DNA of 64,000 nucleotides from Amaricoccus sp003258405 (lineage in GTDB: Bacteria > Pseudomonadota > Alphaproteobacteria > Rhodobacterales > Rhodobacteraceae), in the NCBI RefSeq assembly GCF_043226085.1, contig NZ_CP171225.1, forward strand, positions 2,480,001 through 2,544,000, read 5' to 3'. The position numbers were made by a program, and so were the translations under genes. Below, piece after piece: positions 37,726 through 47,297 of the stretch. The number at the start of each line of letters is the position of its first letter. The stretch's first letter is position 1. A model generated the notes under the pieces. The model did no database searches, had not been told where the DNA came from, and saw only the letters and a list, made by a program, of their open reading frames with translations.

Positions 37726-39603
37726 CTAGGCCACCGAAGAGGCGGAACCCTGCCGGGCCCGCAGCAGAACAAGCGTAAGCGCCGCCGGGGTCATCCCTTC
37801 AATCCGCGCCGCCTGCCCCAATGTCTCGGGGCGAACCCTTTCGAGCTTTGCCCGAAGCTCAGACGACAAACCCGGCATCGCCGAATAGTCGAGATCCGCC
37901 GGAATGCGAACACCCTCATCCTTCCGAAGCTGCGCCGCCTCAACGCTTTGCCGCTTCAGATAGGGCTCATATCGTGCATCGTTCTCGAGTTGCTCCCAGA
38001 TTTCATCCGAGAACACTACATCCGGGCCCAGAAGCCCGCGGACCTGGTCAAATCCGGCATTGGGATAGGATAGAAGATCAAACACCGAGCGCCTGACGCC
38101 GTCCCGATTGACCTGAATCCCGGCCTCAGCCGCCTGCCCCGGCGTCACTGCTACGGCCTTCGCCAGGGCTCGCGCTTCATCAAGCACTTGAATTTTCTCG
38201 GAAAACGCCCGGATTCGCGCGTCTGAAGCGCATCCAACCGCGATCGCACGCGGCGTAAGCCGCTGATCTGCGTTATCCGCCCGCAGGAACAGCCGAAACT
38301 CGGCTCGTGAAGTGAACATCCGATAGGGCTCAGAAACCCCCTTCGTCACCAGATCATCGATCAACACGCCGATATAGGCCTCATCCCGGCCCAGAACGAA
38401 CGGTTCCCGCTCCAGGACCTCGCCTGCCGCATTCAGCCCGGCAACGAGCCCTTGCGCCGCAGCCTCCTCATATCCTGTGGTTCCATTGATCTGTCCCGCA
38501 AGATATAGCCCGCTCACCGCCTTCAGACTGAGCCGGCGGTCGAGCGAGCGCGGATCCACATAGTCATATTCCACCGCATATCCAGGCTGCAGGATGTCGA
38601 CGTTCTCGAGCCCCGCCATGCTCCGGACATACTGATGCTGCACCTCCTCCGGCAACGAGGTCGAAACCCCGTTCGGATAGACCACATCGGTGTCCAGACC
38701 CTCGGGCTCAAGGAAGACCTGATGGCTTTCCTTGTCCCTGAACCGCATCACCTTGTCTTCGATCGACGGGCAATACCGCGGTCCGACCCCTGAAATATGG
38801 CCGCCATACATCGCGGATCGGCCGATATTCTCCCGAATGATGTCGTGGGTCCGGGGATTTGTGTGCGTAATTCCGCAGGAAATCTGTCGAGCCGCAGGCA
38901 CGTTTGAAAGGAAAGAGAACAGCGTCGGCTCGCTATCCGCTTGTTGTTTCTCGAGAATTCCCCAGTTGATAGACTTTCCATCGAGCCTGGGCGGGGTCCC
39001 CGTCTTCAGCCGCCCCAAGGGCAGATCAAATTCCGCCATGCGGTCCGCGAGCCGTGTCGCGGAGGCATCGCCGATACGGCCCGCCTCGAACGACCTCTCG
39101 CCGATGAAGATCCGGCCCCGCAAAAACGTCCCGGTTGTCAGTACGACCGCGCGCGCGCCGATCTCATGCTCGCCGTCGAGCTCGACACCCGCAACCTGAT
39201 CGGAGCGCACCAGAAGATTGGTGACCTCCCCTTCGATCACATCAACATTCTCGAGCCGTGAAAACAGGCCCTGGACCACATCCCGATAGATCTTCCGGTC
39301 GATCTGCGACCGTGGCCCGCGCACCGCCGGCCCCTTGGATCGGTTCAGCAAGCGGAACTGGATCCCCGCCTGGTCGGCCGCCCACCCCATCATTCCGTCC
39401 ATCGCGTCGATTTCGCGGACCATATGCCCCTTGCCCAATCCGCCGATGGCCGGATTGCAGGACATTTCGCCGAGACGGTCAAACCGATGGGTGACAAGTG
39501 CGACCCTGACGCCACAACGGCTCGCCGCATAGGCGGCCTCGGTACCGGCATGGCCTCCGCCGACCACGATCACATCGTAGCCGGATTGTTTCACGTGAAA
39601 CAT
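37726..39603 (-). CDS. mnmG: tRNA uridine carboxymethylaminomethylation enzyme MnmG
   Basis: A 625-residue FAD protein (GidA) that with MnmE modifies the wobble uridine of several tRNAs. It has the FAD-binding motif VVGGGHAGTEAA, the CNPAIGGLGKGH motif and the C-terminal SYPNAGFDQ and IPADLDYSAMPGLS segments. Its first codons (MFHVKQ) are encoded by a parS site that covers the start codon. rsmG follows 3 bp after the stop. Confidence 0.97.
   Translation of the reverse strand: MFHVKQSGYDVIVVGGGHAGTEAAYAASRCGVRVALVTHRFDRLGEMSCNPAIGGLGKGHMVREIDAMDGMMGWAADQAGIQFRLLNRSKGPAVRGPRSQIDRKIYRDVVQGLFSRLENVDVIEGEVTNLLVRSDQVAGVELDGEHEIGARAVVLTTGTFLRGRIFIGERSFEAGRIGDASATRLADRMAEFDLPLGRLKTGTPPRLDGKSINWGILEKQQADSEPTLFSFLSNVPAARQISCGITHTNPRTHDIIRENIGRSAMYGGHISGVGPRYCPSIEDKVMRFRDKESHQVFLEPEGLDTDVVYPNGVSTSLPEEVQHQYVRSMAGLENVDILQPGYAVEYDYVDPRSLDRRLSLKAVSGLYLAGQINGTTGYEEAAAQGLVAGLNAAGEVLEREPFVLGRDEAYIGVLIDDLVTKGVSEPYRMFTSRAEFRLFLRADNADQRLTPRAIAVGCASDARIRAFSEKIQVLDEARALAKAVAVTPGQAAEAGIQVNRDGVRRSVFDLLSYPNAGFDQVRGLLGPDVVFSDEIWEQLENDARYEPYLKRQSVEAAQLRKDEGVRIPADLDYSAMPGLSSELRAKLERVRPETLGQAARIEGMTPAALTLVLLRARQGSASSVA
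39587..39602. other. parS centromere site over the mnmG start
   Basis: A second perfect TGTTTCACGTGAAACA, covering all but the first base of the mnmG ATG and encoding its first residues. It is 1.9 kb from the other parS and 3.3 kb from the origin tract. Confidence 0.95.
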
Positions 39604-39606
39604 GGA

Positions 39607-40920
39607 TCACTTTCCCAGACAGAAGTTCCGAAAGATGATGTCGAACACTGCCTCGATATCGGCCTTTCCGACCAGGTAATCAAGCGCTGTGACGGCACTG
39701 CGGATATCTGCAGATACCAGTTCGACATCGACGCCGCCGGAGCGCAAGCCGACCTCAGCCGCGTCAATCCAGATCAGCGCTTCCTCGACCGCCTTTCGCT
39801 GCCGATCGTGCGAAAGCAGGCTCGCGCGCGCAACCCTCTCACCGAGGATCGCTTCCAGCTCGCGAAGCATTTCGGGAACCCCCGCCCCCGTCAGCCCGGA
39901 GATCCCACGGCCGGAAGAAGCCGCCACATCGGCCTTCCCATGCAGCACCAGATCATGAGCCTCGACCGCAACACCGATCCCGTCGGTCGACTCCCCGTCA
40001 GCCAACAAAAAGAGTCGGATATCGGCACGTTCCGCGCGCTCACGTGCCCGCCGAATGCCAAGCGATTCGATCTCGTCTTCGGAGTCTCTCAGCCCCGCCA
40101 TGTCGAGAAAGGTCACGGGAATTCCGCCGAGATCGAGACGCACTTCGAGCACATCCCGAGTCGTCCCGGCATGGGGCGACGTCAACGCCGCCTCACGGCC
40201 CGCAAGCCAGTTGAGCAAGGTCGACTTCCCGGCATTCGGCCGCCCGACAATCGCCACCTCGAATCCGGAGCGCAGCCGCTCGGCGACCGAGCTGCCGGAG
40301 ACCATGCCGCGCATCTCTCGGGCCAACCCGGCGATCATGTCCACCGCCGGATCGAGCACGCCCTCGGGCAGTTCCTCGTCGGAAAAATCGATGGTCACCT
40401 CAATCAGCGCCAGCACCTGAAGGAGACTGTCCCGCCAGCCGAGCGCCTGCCGCGAAAGCCGGCCTTCCATGACATCGAGCGCCAGCTTGAGCTGCGCGTC
40501 CGTCTCGGCGGCCAGCAGGTCCCCGAGCCCCTCGGCCTGGACAATATCGAGCTTGCCGTTCAGCACCGCCCGGCGGGTAAACTCGCCAGGTTCGGCAAGC
40601 CGCACCTTCGGAACCTGACCGAGAATGCGCAGCACGGCGCGCACGACCGCGGGGCTGCCATGCAGATGCAGCTCCACCACATCTTCGCCGGTGAAACTTG
40701 CGGGCCCCGGAAACAGGAGGACCAGCGCCCGATCGATGCGCTTGCCGGTGTTGGGATTATTGACCCAGAAAAGAGAAGCAAGTCGCGGATGCGGCTTTTT
40801 GCCACAAAGCAAGTATAGTGAAGTCAAAGCTTGTGGCCCGGAAATCCGAACCACAGAAACGCCGGCTATACCGGGCGCGGTCGCCAGAGCGAATATTGTG
40901 TCTTTAGACGCCGCACCCAC
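39607..40920 (-). CDS. mnmE: tRNA modification GTPase MnmE
   Basis: A 437-residue three-domain GTPase: N-terminal folate-binding domain (ASKDTIFALATAPG...VVRISGP), helical domain with inserted G domain (G1 GRPNAGKST, G2 loop PHAGTTRD, G3 DMAGLRD), and the C-terminal cysteine motif FCLGK. It partners MnmG in wobble-uridine modification. The GTG at 40920 follows AGGAAGG by 5 bp. It is 10 bp after rho. Confidence 0.96.
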   Translation of the reverse strand: MGAASKDTIFALATAPGIAGVSVVRISGPQALTSLYLLCGKKPHPRLASLFWVNNPNTGKRIDRALVLLFPGPASFTGEDVVELHLHGSPAVVRAVLRILGQVPKVRLAEPGEFTRRAVLNGKLDIVQAEGLGDLLAAETDAQLKLALDVMEGRLSRQALGWRDSLLQVLALIEVTIDFSDEELPEGVLDPAVDMIAGLAREMRGMVSGSSVAERLRSGFEVAIVGRPNAGKSTLLNWLAGREAALTSPHAGTTRDVLEVRLDLGGIPVTFLDMAGLRDSEDEIESLGIRRARERAERADIRLFLLADGESTDGIGVAVEAHDLVLHGKADVAASSGRGISGLTGAGVPEMLRELEAILGERVARASLLSHDRQRKAVEEALIWIDAAEVGLRSGGVDVELVSADIRSAVTALDYLVGKADIEAVFDIIFRNFCLGK

Positions 40921-40930
40921 ATGTGCCTTC

Positions 40931-42214
<1,284 letters not shown>

Positions 42215-42316
42215 TGCAAACTCTGATTATGAGGGAGATGCGTTTATGAGGAAGGAAGGGAATACTGGCAGAACGCCACCCCTTTTGGGGTTCATTGTCA
42301 CAAGTTGGCCATCATG

Positions 42317-42772
42317 TCAAATCGGCCGCACGATCACCATGATGACGATAATGACCAGTGCGAGCGTCGGAACCTCGTTCATGAGGCGGTAAATGCGTCC
42401 TGTTCTGGTATTCTTATCATCCCGAAATTCTTTCCAACGTCTTACCAGCCAGTGATGCATCCAGGTGAGCATCAGCACAGCGGCGAGCTTCGGATAGATC
42501 CAGAGATCCTGTGTCCATGACACGACCCCCGGGGTCAGAAGCAAGAGGATCCCGAAAAGCCAGGTCGCGACCATCGCCGGGTTGACGATGAGCCGCAGAA
42601 GCTTGCGTTCCATGATCTTCAGCGTTTCCGAAACCTCCGAGCCGGGCGCTCCCCGTTCGGCGTGGTACACGAAGAGCCTCGGAAGATAGAACATGCCGGC
42701 CATCCAGGCTGTCATCGACATGACGTGGAAGGCCTTGGTCCAGAGATACATCTCCGAGAGCAGATCGAACAT
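42317..42772 (-). CDS. hemJ: Protoporphyrinogen IX oxidase HemJ
   Basis: A 151-residue membrane protein with four helices. The conserved start WTKAFHVMSMTAWMAGMFYLPRLFVYH carries the HemJ histidine, and the MHHWLVRRW segment near residue 105 holds others. HemJ oxidises protoporphyrinogen IX to protoporphyrin IX in bacteria lacking HemG/HemY. It starts at ATG 42772, at the edge of the origin tract, and is transcribed away from it toward rho. Confidence 0.93.
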   Translation of the reverse strand: MFDLLSEMYLWTKAFHVMSMTAWMAGMFYLPRLFVYHAERGAPGSEVSETLKIMERKLLRLIVNPAMVATWLFGILLLLTPGVVSWTQDLWIYPKLAAVLMLTWMHHWLVRRWKEFRDDKNTRTGRIYRLMNEVPTLALVIIVIMVIVRPI

Positions 42773-42838
42773 TGGGTCTCTCCGAAGTCAGGTTCGATAT
42801 CCGGGCTAGCACATCTCGCAAAGCGTGCAAGCGAGGGC

Positions 42839-42847
42839 TTATCCACT
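42839..42847 (+). other. DnaA box (one mismatch)
   Basis: TTATCCACT, one base from the consensus TTATCCACA, 66 bp from the hemJ start. Confidence 0.65.
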
Positions 42848-42925
42848 CATAGAAAGACCTTTCAGGCTTTGATTTTGTTTAGGTAGAAAGAGCCGGTGAG
42901 TCATGGGGATAACCGGTACTCCAGA

Positions 42926-42969
42926 TTTTCCCACAAAGTTTTCCACAGGAGTTATCCACTGTGGGAAAA
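42926..42969. other. Inverted repeat with two internal DnaA boxes
   Basis: TTTTCCCACA (42926-42935) is mirrored by TGTGGGAAAA (42960-42969). Between them are the boxes TTTTCCACA (42939-42947) and TTATCCACT (42952-42960), each one base from consensus. It looks like the central DnaA-binding part of the origin. Confidence 0.75.
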
Positions 42970-43000
42970 CGCGATCGGCGCCGAGCGTTTTTGAAGCCGA

Positions 43001-43040
43001 TTTTTTTATCATTACATTTCAGAGGGTTATATACCTATTG
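43001..43040. other. AT-rich candidate unwinding element
   Basis: Thirty of forty bases are A or T, starting with seven T residues, in an otherwise very GC-rich window. It follows the DnaA-box cluster directly, where an origin's duplex-unwinding element is expected. Confidence 0.6.
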
Positions 43041-43133
43041 ACCGGCGGGTCAAAATCGGAATCCCGATTCCTCGGCTTGAGACTCACCGAGGCGCCAAAA
43101 GTTATCCCAATCCCTGTGACTCAAACGATGCAC

Positions 43134-43142
43134 CGTGGATAA
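43134..43142 (-). other. DnaA box (one mismatch)
   Basis: Read on the minus strand this is TTATCCACG, one base from consensus. Confidence 0.6.
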
Positions 43143-43225
43143 CTGGTGGTAACGAATGGAGGGGACATGGAAAGAATTCGTTAAGAATGATTACCGCACA
43201 GGATTCGCGCACGCATCCCACCGCG

Positions 43226-43234
43226 TTATCCACA
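43226..43234 (+). other. Perfect DnaA box
   Basis: TTATCCACA, an exact consensus DnaA-binding site, 100 bp upstream of maf. Confidence 0.8.
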
Positions 43235-43333
43235 CATCTGTCCGCAGGATTCTTTGCTTTCGGACCGTTTTCGAGGACCCGCGGCTGGCGTGAAGCCCTT
43301 GCGAGACCCGTACCGAGGCCGCATTAGACCCCC

Positions 43334-43963
43334 ATGACAGAGCATTTTCCGACCGATCCCCCCGAGATGCGCCCGGTGATTCTCGCCTCAGGCTCCCGGG
43401 CGCGCGCCGCGCTCCTTCAGAACGCGGCAATTCCCTTCACCCGCGATCCGGTCGCCGTCGATGAGGCGGCGATCAAGGCGAGCCTTGCGGCGGAAAATGC
43501 GTCTGCAAGAGATGTAGCCGATACGCTGGCCGAGTACAAGGCGCATCGCGGCGCAAATCGCCATCCGGGCGCCATCGTCATCGGGGCCGACCAGGTCCTG
43601 GTCTGCGAGGGCCGGATCCTCGACAAGCCCGCCGATCTCGCCGCCGCCCGCGATCAGCTCGCCTTCCTGCGCGGCCGGACGCACGAATTGCTCTCCGCCG
43701 CCGTGGTCTACGAGGACGTCCGGCCCGTCTGGCGCAACATCGGCCGGGCAAAACTCGCCATGCGGCGCTTTTCGGATGCATTTCTCGACGACTATATCGC
43801 GGCCGAGGGCGAAACACTCTGCGAGACGGTCGGCTCCTATCGGCTCGAGGCCCGTGGCGCACAGCTCTTCACCCATGTGAGCGGCGATTATTTCTCCATC
43901 CTGGGCCTGCCGCTGCTCGAACTTCTGGGTTTCCTGCGCACAAGAGGCATCGGACAGACATGA
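43334..43963 (+). CDS. maf: Maf-family nucleotide pyrophosphatase
   Basis: A 209-residue Maf protein. It has the start motif VILASGSRARAALL, GADQVLVCEGRILDKP in the centre, and YFSILGLPLLELLGFLR at the end. Maf enzymes hydrolyse modified or non-canonical nucleotides and can delay cell division. The ATG at 43334 is the first gene right of the origin tract; an ATG 11 codons later is an alternative. Its stop overlaps the aroE start (ATGA). Confidence 0.93.
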   Translation: MTEHFPTDPPEMRPVILASGSRARAALLQNAAIPFTRDPVAVDEAAIKASLAAENASARDVADTLAEYKAHRGANRHPGAIVIGADQVLVCEGRILDKPADLAAARDQLAFLRGRTHELLSAAVVYEDVRPVWRNIGRAKLAMRRFSDAFLDDYIAAEGETLCETVGSYRLEARGAQLFTHVSGDYFSILGLPLLELLGFLRTRGIGQT

Positions 43964-44793
43964 CGCATCGTCCTCCGCTCGCCGGGGTCGTCGGCTGGCC
44001 GATCGGCCATTCCCGCTCCCCGAAACTTCATGGCCACTGGCTCGCGCGCGAGGGCATCGCCGGATATTATGTGCCGATCGGCCTCGCGCCGGAGGCGCTC
44101 GACGCGGGTCTCGCGGCGCTGGCAACGCTCGGATTTCGCGGCGTCAACGTGACGATCCCGCACAAGGAGGCGGTTCTCGCCCGTGCCGCCACCCTCTCCG
44201 ACGCCGCGCGGCAGATCGGCGCGGCCAATACCCTGACCTTCAATCCCGACGGCAGCTTTCACGCCGACAACACCGATGCCTTCGGGTTTCTCGAAAACCT
44301 CCGCCAGAACGCCCCCGGCTGGACCGGCGCCGAAGGCCCCGCGCTGGTGCTCGGTGCCGGCGGCGCGGCGCGCGCCATCCTGCACGCGCTTCTGACAAGC
44401 GGCGCGCCGGAAATCCGCCTCGCCAACCGCAGCCGGCACCGGGCCGAGGCGCTGGCGGATCATTTCGGGCCGAAAATCCGCGTCATCGACTGGGATGCGG
44501 CGGCGGAGGGCGCCTCGGAAGCTGCCACCATTGTGAACACCACATCGCTCGGCATGAAGGGCCAGCCGCCGATGACGCTTGATCTTCGCGCCGCTTGGCC
44601 CGAGGCTGTAGTGACCGACATAGTATATGAGCCACTCATGACTCCGTTCCTTCAAAGTGCGGCGGACCAGGGGTTCCGTACCGTTGATGGCCTCGGAATG
44701 CTGCTCCATCAGGGCATTCCCGGCTTCCGCGCCTGGTTTGGCGGCAATCCGGTGGTCGACGAGGCCCTTCGGACGGCGGTGATGCGGGAATGA
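43960..44793 (+). CDS. aroE: Shikimate dehydrogenase
   Basis: A 277-residue NADPH enzyme for the fourth shikimate-pathway step. The substrate site has GWPIGHSRSPKLH and GVNVTIPHKEAV, the nucleotide site VLGAGGAARA, and NTTSLGMKGQP follows. Both its start (with maf) and stop (with coaE) overlap in ATGA, so maf-aroE-coaE-dnaQ are coupled. Confidence 0.96.
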   Translation: MTHRPPLAGVVGWPIGHSRSPKLHGHWLAREGIAGYYVPIGLAPEALDAGLAALATLGFRGVNVTIPHKEAVLARAATLSDAARQIGAANTLTFNPDGSFHADNTDAFGFLENLRQNAPGWTGAEGPALVLGAGGAARAILHALLTSGAPEIRLANRSRHRAEALADHFGPKIRVIDWDAAAEGASEAATIVNTTSLGMKGQPPMTLDLRAAWPEAVVTDIVYEPLMTPFLQSAADQGFRTVDGLGMLLHQGIPGFRAWFGGNPVVDEALRTAVMRE

Positions 44794-45410
44794 AACGGCG
44801 GCGTCCCTACAGACTGGGGCTGACCGGGTCGATCGGCATGGGCAAATCGACCACCGCGGCGATGTTCGCGGGGCAGGGGGTTCCGGTCTGGGATGCCGAT
44901 GCCGTTGTTCATGGGCTCTATGCCCCCGGTGGAGCGGGAGTCGCGGTGATCGGCGAGCTCGTTCCCGAAGCGATCAGGCGCGGAGGGGTCGATCGCGATA
45001 CCCTGCGCGCCGCGGTTGCCGCCGATCCCGGCCTGCTGCCGGTGCTCGAGGAGCGGGTGCATCCGCTGGTCCGCAACGATCGCGAGGCCTTCCTGCAGCA
45101 GAATGCCGAGGCCGAGATCCTGCTCTTCGACATTCCGCTGCTCTACGAGACCTGCGCCGAGACATGGCTCGACGGCGTGGCCGTGGTGACGGCCCCGGTC
45201 GAGGTGCAGCGCGCGCGCGTGATGGAGCGGCCGGGCATGTCGGACCTCACACTCGAACATATCCTTGCGCGCCAGATCCCGGATGCGGAAAAGCGTCTCC
45301 GGGCGGATTTCGTGATCCGCACCGATCTCGGCCTCGAATCCGCCCGTCAGGCGGTGGAGGAGGTCATCGCCGAGATCCGTGGCGGCAAGAGGGGGCATCT
45401 CGATGCGTGA
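44790..45410 (+). CDS. coaE: Dephospho-CoA kinase
   Basis: A 206-residue P-loop kinase that finishes coenzyme A synthesis. Walker A is GSIGMGKSTTAAMF, the substrate motif VWDADAVVH, and the LLFDIPLLYET segment is typical. The start overlaps aroE, and the end overlaps dnaQ by 8 bp. Confidence 0.95.
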   Translation: MKRRRPYRLGLTGSIGMGKSTTAAMFAGQGVPVWDADAVVHGLYAPGGAGVAVIGELVPEAIRRGGVDRDTLRAAVAADPGLLPVLEERVHPLVRNDREAFLQQNAEAEILLFDIPLLYETCAETWLDGVAVVTAPVEVQRARVMERPGMSDLTLEHILARQIPDAEKRLRADFVIRTDLGLESARQAVEEVIAEIRGGKRGHLDA

Positions 45411-46089
45411 AATCGTACTCGACACCGAAACCACCGGCTTCGATCCGACATCGGGCGACCGGATCGTCGAGATCGGCGCGGTGGAGCTGCGCAACCTGAT
45501 GCCGACCGGCCGGACCTATCACCAGTACATCAATCCCGAGCGCGACATGCCGCAGGAGGCCTTCGCGGTACATGGCCTCTCGACGGAGTTTCTCGCCGAC
45601 AAGCCGGTCTTCGCGAAGATCGCGCAGGAGTTTCTCGATTTCGTCGGGGATGCGAAGCTCGTCATCCACAATGCCGCCTTCGACATGAAGTTCCTCAATG
45701 CGGAGCTTGGCTGGGTGAAGAAGCCGTCACTTCCCTGGGCGCAGGCCGTCGATACGCTCGACATCGCCCGGCGGCGCTTTCCGGGGGCGCAGAACACGCT
45801 CGACGCGCTCTGCCGCCGCTTCGGCGTCGACAATTCCGGCCGCGAGAAACACGGCGCGCTGCTCGACTCCGAGCTGCTGGCGGAGGTCTATCTCGAACTG
45901 ATGGGCGGGCGGCAGCCCGATTTCTCGCTCTCGGTGGTGCATTCGAGCGCCGGCGGCGGGGCCGGCGGCGACTGGCGTCCCGGTCCCCGGCCGCGCCCGC
46001 TTCCGTCCCGGTTGACCGAAGCGGAGCGCGAGGCGCACGCGGCCTTCATCGCGGCCCTCGGCGCCCCGGCCCTCTGGAACGCCGAATAG
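45403..46089 (+). CDS. dnaQ: DNA polymerase III epsilon subunit (proofreading exonuclease)
   Basis: A 228-residue DEDDh exonuclease. ExoI is VLDTETTGFDP (Asp and Glu at residues 7 and 9), ExoII HNAAFDMKFLN, and ExoIII REKHGALLDSELLA with the catalytic histidine. The C-terminal tail is Gly/Pro/Arg-rich, then a helix that should bind the polymerase alpha subunit. The ATG at 45403 is used. It ends 13 bp from convergent secB. Confidence 0.96.
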   Translation: MREIVLDTETTGFDPTSGDRIVEIGAVELRNLMPTGRTYHQYINPERDMPQEAFAVHGLSTEFLADKPVFAKIAQEFLDFVGDAKLVIHNAAFDMKFLNAELGWVKKPSLPWAQAVDTLDIARRRFPGAQNTLDALCRRFGVDNSGREKHGALLDSELLAEVYLELMGGRQPDFSLSVVHSSAGGGAGGDWRPGPRPRPLPSRLTEAEREAHAAFIAALGAPALWNAE

Positions 46090-46102
46090 AGGGGCAGGGG
46101 GC

Positions 46103-46597
46103 TCAGGCGCTCCCGGCCACCTCTTCCTTTTCCTTCTGCAGCTCGGCCTGCCGCGCCATTCCGGCCCGGTAGAGGCCGATGAAGTCGATGGGCTCGAGGT
46201 TGAGCGGCGGATAGCCGCCATCGCGGGTCACGTCGCTCACGATCCGGCGCAGGAACGGGAAGATCTGGCGCGGGCATTCGATCATCAGGAACGGATGCAG
46301 CTGTTCCTTCGGCACGTTCTGGATCACGAAGAGCCCGGCATAGTCGATCTCGAGGATGAACACCGGGTTCTCGCCGATTGTCGAATTCGCGGTCAGCTTG
46401 ATCGAGACCTCGAAGCGGTCGCCGCCGCGCTGCTTGGCATCGAGATTGACCTGAACCTGGATGTCGGGCTTGCCTTCCGAGGCGAGGCCCTTCTGGACCG
46501 CGATGTTCTCGAAGGACATGTCCCGGACATACTGGGTCAGGATCTGAAGTTTCGGCAGTGCCGGCGCTTCGGCGCCGTTGCTGGTTTCATCAGCCAT
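46103..46597 (-). CDS. secB: Protein-export chaperone SecB
   Basis: A 164-residue SecB. It has the typical LQILTQYVRDMSFENI start, VKLT-like central strands and CPRQIFPFLRRIVSDVTRDGGYPPL. The tetramer keeps preproteins unfolded for SecA. The ATG at 46597 is the only good start. fxsA is 82 bp upstream on the same strand. Confidence 0.96.
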   Translation of the reverse strand: MADETSNGAEAPALPKLQILTQYVRDMSFENIAVQKGLASEGKPDIQVQVNLDAKQRGGDRFEVSIKLTANSTIGENPVFILEIDYAGLFVIQNVPKEQLHPFLMIECPRQIFPFLRRIVSDVTRDGGYPPLNLEPIDFIGLYRAGMARQAELQKEKEEVAGSA

Positions 46598-46679
46598 GTG
46601 TCGTGTTTTCCTTCTCGAGGAGTCCGATCCTGGCGCGGTCTAGCATGCCGCGCTTCGGGTCACAACGCAGCCGCAGGTC

Positions 46680-47174
46680 TCACTTCGGATGCTTGGTCCA
46701 GCCCGAACTGCCGCGCGGCGCGTCCTCGTCGATCACCTCGTAGTCCACGTCGATCGTGTCATTGCCCGCGGGCGGGGCAGGGCGGTGCGGCGCGCTTCGC
46801 CGGGTCTGCCCGAAGGAAACGGTCTGCACCGTGATGCGCTTTCCCCCCCAGGCGATCACACGGTCGCGTACCGCGGGTATCAACAGAAGCAGTCCCATGG
46901 TATCAGTAAAGAAGCCCGGCGTGAGCAGCAGCATCCCCGCGACGAGGATCAGCGCGCCATGGGCGATCGGCCCGACGGGATCGCCGCCCTGCTCAAGCTG
47001 CTGCTGCAGCCGTGCGAGCGCCGCCATCCCCTGCCGCCGCATCAGCGCGGTGCCGATGATCGCGGTCAGAATGACGATGAGCAGCGTCGGCCCGAGGCCG
47101 ATCGCGCCGCCCACCTTGACGAAGAGGGCGATTTCGAGGATCGGAACGCCGACAAATATCAGAAACAGCCACAT
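46680..47174 (-). CDS. fxsA: FxsA-family membrane protein
   Basis: A 164-residue inner-membrane protein. The FxsA domain opens with FLIFVGVPILEIALFVKVGG and includes the LLLTPGFFTDTMGLLLLIP motif. In E. coli, FxsA protects some phages from exclusion by F plasmids; its normal role is unclear. The C-terminal 50 residues are polar and acidic. It diverges from timA across 123 bp. Confidence 0.92.
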   Translation of the reverse strand: MWLFLIFVGVPILEIALFVKVGGAIGLGPTLLIVILTAIIGTALMRRQGMAALARLQQQLEQGGDPVGPIAHGALILVAGMLLLTPGFFTDTMGLLLLIPAVRDRVIAWGGKRITVQTVSFGQTRRSAPHRPAPPAGNDTIDVDYEVIDEDAPRGSSGWTKHPK

Positions 47175-47297
47175 GCGTCCGGTTTCCTCCCCCTGCGGCC
47201 CTGCCGCTCAATGGACTTCGCGATATCGAGTGCTTACATAAGTCACGACCGAGAGAAACGCCACAAATTGGCGGCAAAATAACCGAAAGGGTGGCCG

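Larger units (their letters stand above)
42830..43333. other. oriC: Probable chromosomal replication origin (oriC)
   Basis: A gene-free, lower-GC tract between hemJ (leftward) and maf (rightward). It has one perfect DnaA box and at least four with one mismatch, a 40-bp stretch that is 75% A+T (43001-43040), a 10-bp inverted repeat around two boxes, and seven GANTC sites. The neighbouring parAB genes and two parS sites fit an origin. Genes on both sides point away from it. No other candidate origin is seen in the window. Confidence 0.88.
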
